Shown here piece by piece: positions 5,491 through 6,974 of a stretch of DNA of 6,974 bases. Position numbers and translations under genes: made by a program. The stretch's first letter is position 1; every line of letters starts with the position of its first letter. The DNA is from M2408 sp046303515 (lineage in GTDB: Bacteria > Bacteroidota > Bacteroidia > Flavobacteriales_D > Crocinitomicaceae), in contig JBKCGI010000114.1 in NCBI GenBank assembly GCA_046303515.1, positions 1 to 6,974 of the forward strand, given 5' to 3'. The notes under the pieces were generated by a model that saw only the letters and a program-made list of their open reading frames with translations, did not search any database and was not told the DNA's origin.

Positions 5491-6974
5491 TTGTCTAGTT
5501 TTGAGAATTCTGAATTTTCACTTTTATATTCGGGCACAATTTCTTTCATCAAACCTACTAATTTGTAATTATCTTGTTCGTCAAATAAAAGGATCAGGTT
5601 TTTGATTTTGTCAATAATTGAACTGTCTGAACTTCTTTCTTTGGCAATTAAAATTTGAGGATGATGTGTTTTGACAGTATTTTCCTCTGCAGATAAAAGT
5701 TCTTCGTATAATTTTTCACCTGGACGCAAACCTGAAATTTTTATTTCAATATCTTTCCCTAATTCTAAGCCACTTAATTGAATCATTTTTTTTGCTAAAT
5801 CAATAATTTTAACTGATTCACCCATGTCAAATACAAAAATTTCGCCGCCTTCTCCCATGCTTCCAGCTTCCAAAACCAATTGACAAGCCTCTGGGATTGT
5901 CATAAAGAAACGCGTAACATTTGGATCGGTTACAGTTATTGGGCCACCTTGCTCGATTTGCTTTTTAAACAAAGGGATAACAGAACCATTTGAGCCTAAA
6001 ACATTTCCAAATCGAGTTGTGATGAATTTGGTTTGATCCGTATTATTTAATTGAGCATAAATTTCAGCAATTCTTTTAGATGCACCCATCACATTCGTTG
6101 GGTTAACAGCTTTGTCAGTTGAAATCATGATGAATTTTTTGACTTCAAACTGAATTGCTAAGTCAGCCAAATTCATAGTCCCTTTTATATTTGTATTGAC
6201 AGCTTCTGTTGGGTTGTCTTCCATTAAAGGAACATGTTTGTATGCAGCAGCATGAAATACAAATTGCGGTTTGTAAACTTCAAATAATTTTCTCAGACGT
6301 TCTTTGTTGCGAATATCACCAATGACAATCTCAAAATTTAACTCTGGGAAATTTGTTAATAGATCATGTTCTAAATCATACATCGGTGATTCAGCTTGAT
6401 CGAGCAAGATTAATTTTTCAGGTTTAAATCCGGCAATTTCTTTTACTAAACCAGAACCAATTGATCCAGCGGCACCTGTTACCAAAACAACTTGTTGATT
6501 CAATTGAGCTTTTATATTATCTGAATTTAATAATATTGGATTTCTGCCAAGTAAATCTTCTATTTTGATTTTGCTGATTTGTTTGGCTGAAAATTCACCG
6601 TTAATCCAACTTTTCGGCTTAGGAACTTGAAAAACCTCAATGTTGTTTTCCAAACAAATATCTAGAATTCGTTTAAGATTTTCTTGAATGGGTTCTTGAA
6701 TGGCGATGATTAGTTTGTCAATTTTATTTTCTTGAATCAATTTATTAAAATCATCAGATCGGTTGATATCTATGCCTTCGATTCGTGTTGATTTTAATTT
6801 TGGATTATCATCAATGAAGCTAATTATTTTTAATTTAATTTTGAAATCTCTTTCTAAGGTTCTTTTGGCAATTATTCCTGAGGTTCCAGCTCCATAAATC
6901 AATACATTTTCATTTTCAGTAATTTTTTCTTTAATGGATTCTAAGAAAACAAATTTCACACCAAACCTAAAAAT
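5487..6974 (-). CDS. Nucleotide-sugar dehydratase/epimerase, FlaA1/PglF/CapD type (N-terminus outside the window)
   Basis: This family acts on UDP-GlcNAc-like sugars, usually as a 4,6-dehydratase in capsule, O-antigen or glycan synthesis. Numbering is from a GTG at 6959. Residues 15-120 are the first Rossmann domain (VLIYGAGTSG at 19-28, FIDDNP at 49-53 and on). Residues 157-490 are the SDR catalytic domain with GAAGSIG (162-168) for NAD, the family signature HAAAYKHVPLMEDNP (236-250), and STDKAVNP with MGASK (280-295). Thr281, Asp282, Lys283, Met291 and Lys295 are the active-site set. Met in place of the usual SDR Tyr is typical of the long PglF/WbpM-type enzymes, whereas short FlaA1 enzymes have Tyr. 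RPGEKLYEELL (412-422) closes the domain. The frame stays open through 6960-6974 with no stop, and full members carry four N-terminal membrane helices, so the gene almost surely continues past 6974. It is the first seen gene of a probable operon with the thioesterase (ATGA overlap) and the MORN-repeat gene. Confidence 0.92.
   Translation of the reverse strand: MFRFGVKFVFLESIKEKITENENVLIYGAGTSGIIAKRTLERDFKIKLKIISFIDDNPKLKSTRIEGIDINRSDDFNKLIQENKIDKLIIAIQEPIQENLKRILDICLENNIEVFQVPKPKSWINGEFSAKQISKIKIEDLLGRNPILLNSDNIKAQLNQQVVLVTGAAGSIGSGLVKEIAGFKPEKLILLDQAESPMYDLEHDLLTNFPELNFEIVIGDIRNKERLRKLFEVYKPQFVFHAAAYKHVPLMEDNPTEAVNTNIKGTMNLADLAIQFEVKKFIMISTDKAVNPTNVMGASKRIAEIYAQLNNTDQTKFITTRFGNVLGSNGSVIPLFKKQIEQGGPITVTDPNVTRFFMTIPEACQLVLEAGSMGEGGEIFVFDMGESVKIIDLAKKMIQLSGLELGKDIEIKISGLRPGEKLYEELLSAEENTVKTHHPQILIAKERSSDSSIIDKIKNLILLFDEQDNYKLVGLMKEIVPEYKSENSEFSKLDK

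Noticed and set aside
6957..6959. GTG as the true start of the dehydratase gene
   Set aside because: The frame remains open to the window edge and the family has an N-terminal membrane domain, so this GTG is most likely an internal Val codon.

Overview
The window is an AT-rich segment of what is almost certainly a Bacteroidota (Flavobacteriales-like) chromosome. The evidence is a type IX secretion (T9SS) sorting domain, lipoproteins with a loose lipobox, start sites without Shine-Dalgarno sequences, and promoter-like sites of the TTG-N17-23-TAnnTTTG kind used by this phylum. A family such as Crocinitomicaceae is only a guess. I see no rRNA, tRNA, CRISPR array, transposase or phage gene. The genes occupy nearly the whole window, and no gene-free stretch exceeds about 130 bases.

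Left part (1-1675). A small plus-strand lipoprotein gene (36-287) converges on a minus-strand alkyltransferase-like (ATL) DNA-repair gene (293-646). ATL has the O6-methylguanine-DNA methyltransferase DNA-binding fold, but Ala replaces the alkyl-accepting Cys. A strong intrinsic terminator for the plus-strand gene appears to lie inside the ATL coding sequence (about 356-390). To the right of ATL, two plus-strand genes for exported proteins follow 35 bases apart. One is a 105-residue protein that is little more than a signal peptide plus a T9SS sorting domain. The other is a 199-residue exported protein with a GATase1/DUF4350-like pattern. ATL has a good promoter in the divergent gap at 647-722, with a perfect 7-bp inverted repeat between its two elements.

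Middle (1677-3727). A minus-strand gene encodes a lipoprotein M1-family metallopeptidase closely resembling leukotriene A4 hydrolase/aminopeptidase, with all zinc-site and exopeptidase motifs and the C-terminal helical domain. Its stop lies one base from the stop of the convergent 199-residue gene. It has its own promoter at 3627-3655.

Right part (3728-6974). Three minus-strand genes form a probable operon read from right to left: a FlaA1/PglF/CapD-type nucleotide-sugar dehydratase (its N-terminus is outside the window), a hotdog-fold acyl-CoA thioesterase overlapping it by ATGA, and an exported MORN/YwqK-repeat protein 35 bases further on. The dehydratase suggests surface-polysaccharide or glycan synthesis. 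The link of the other two genes to that pathway rests on position only.

Most of the window is ordinary chromosomal housekeeping and envelope content. The observations most worth checking are the terminator embedded in ATL, the stand-alone T9SS sorting domain, and the single CXXCH haem-type motif in the MORN-repeat protein. I do not see a convincing new defence or mobile system here.
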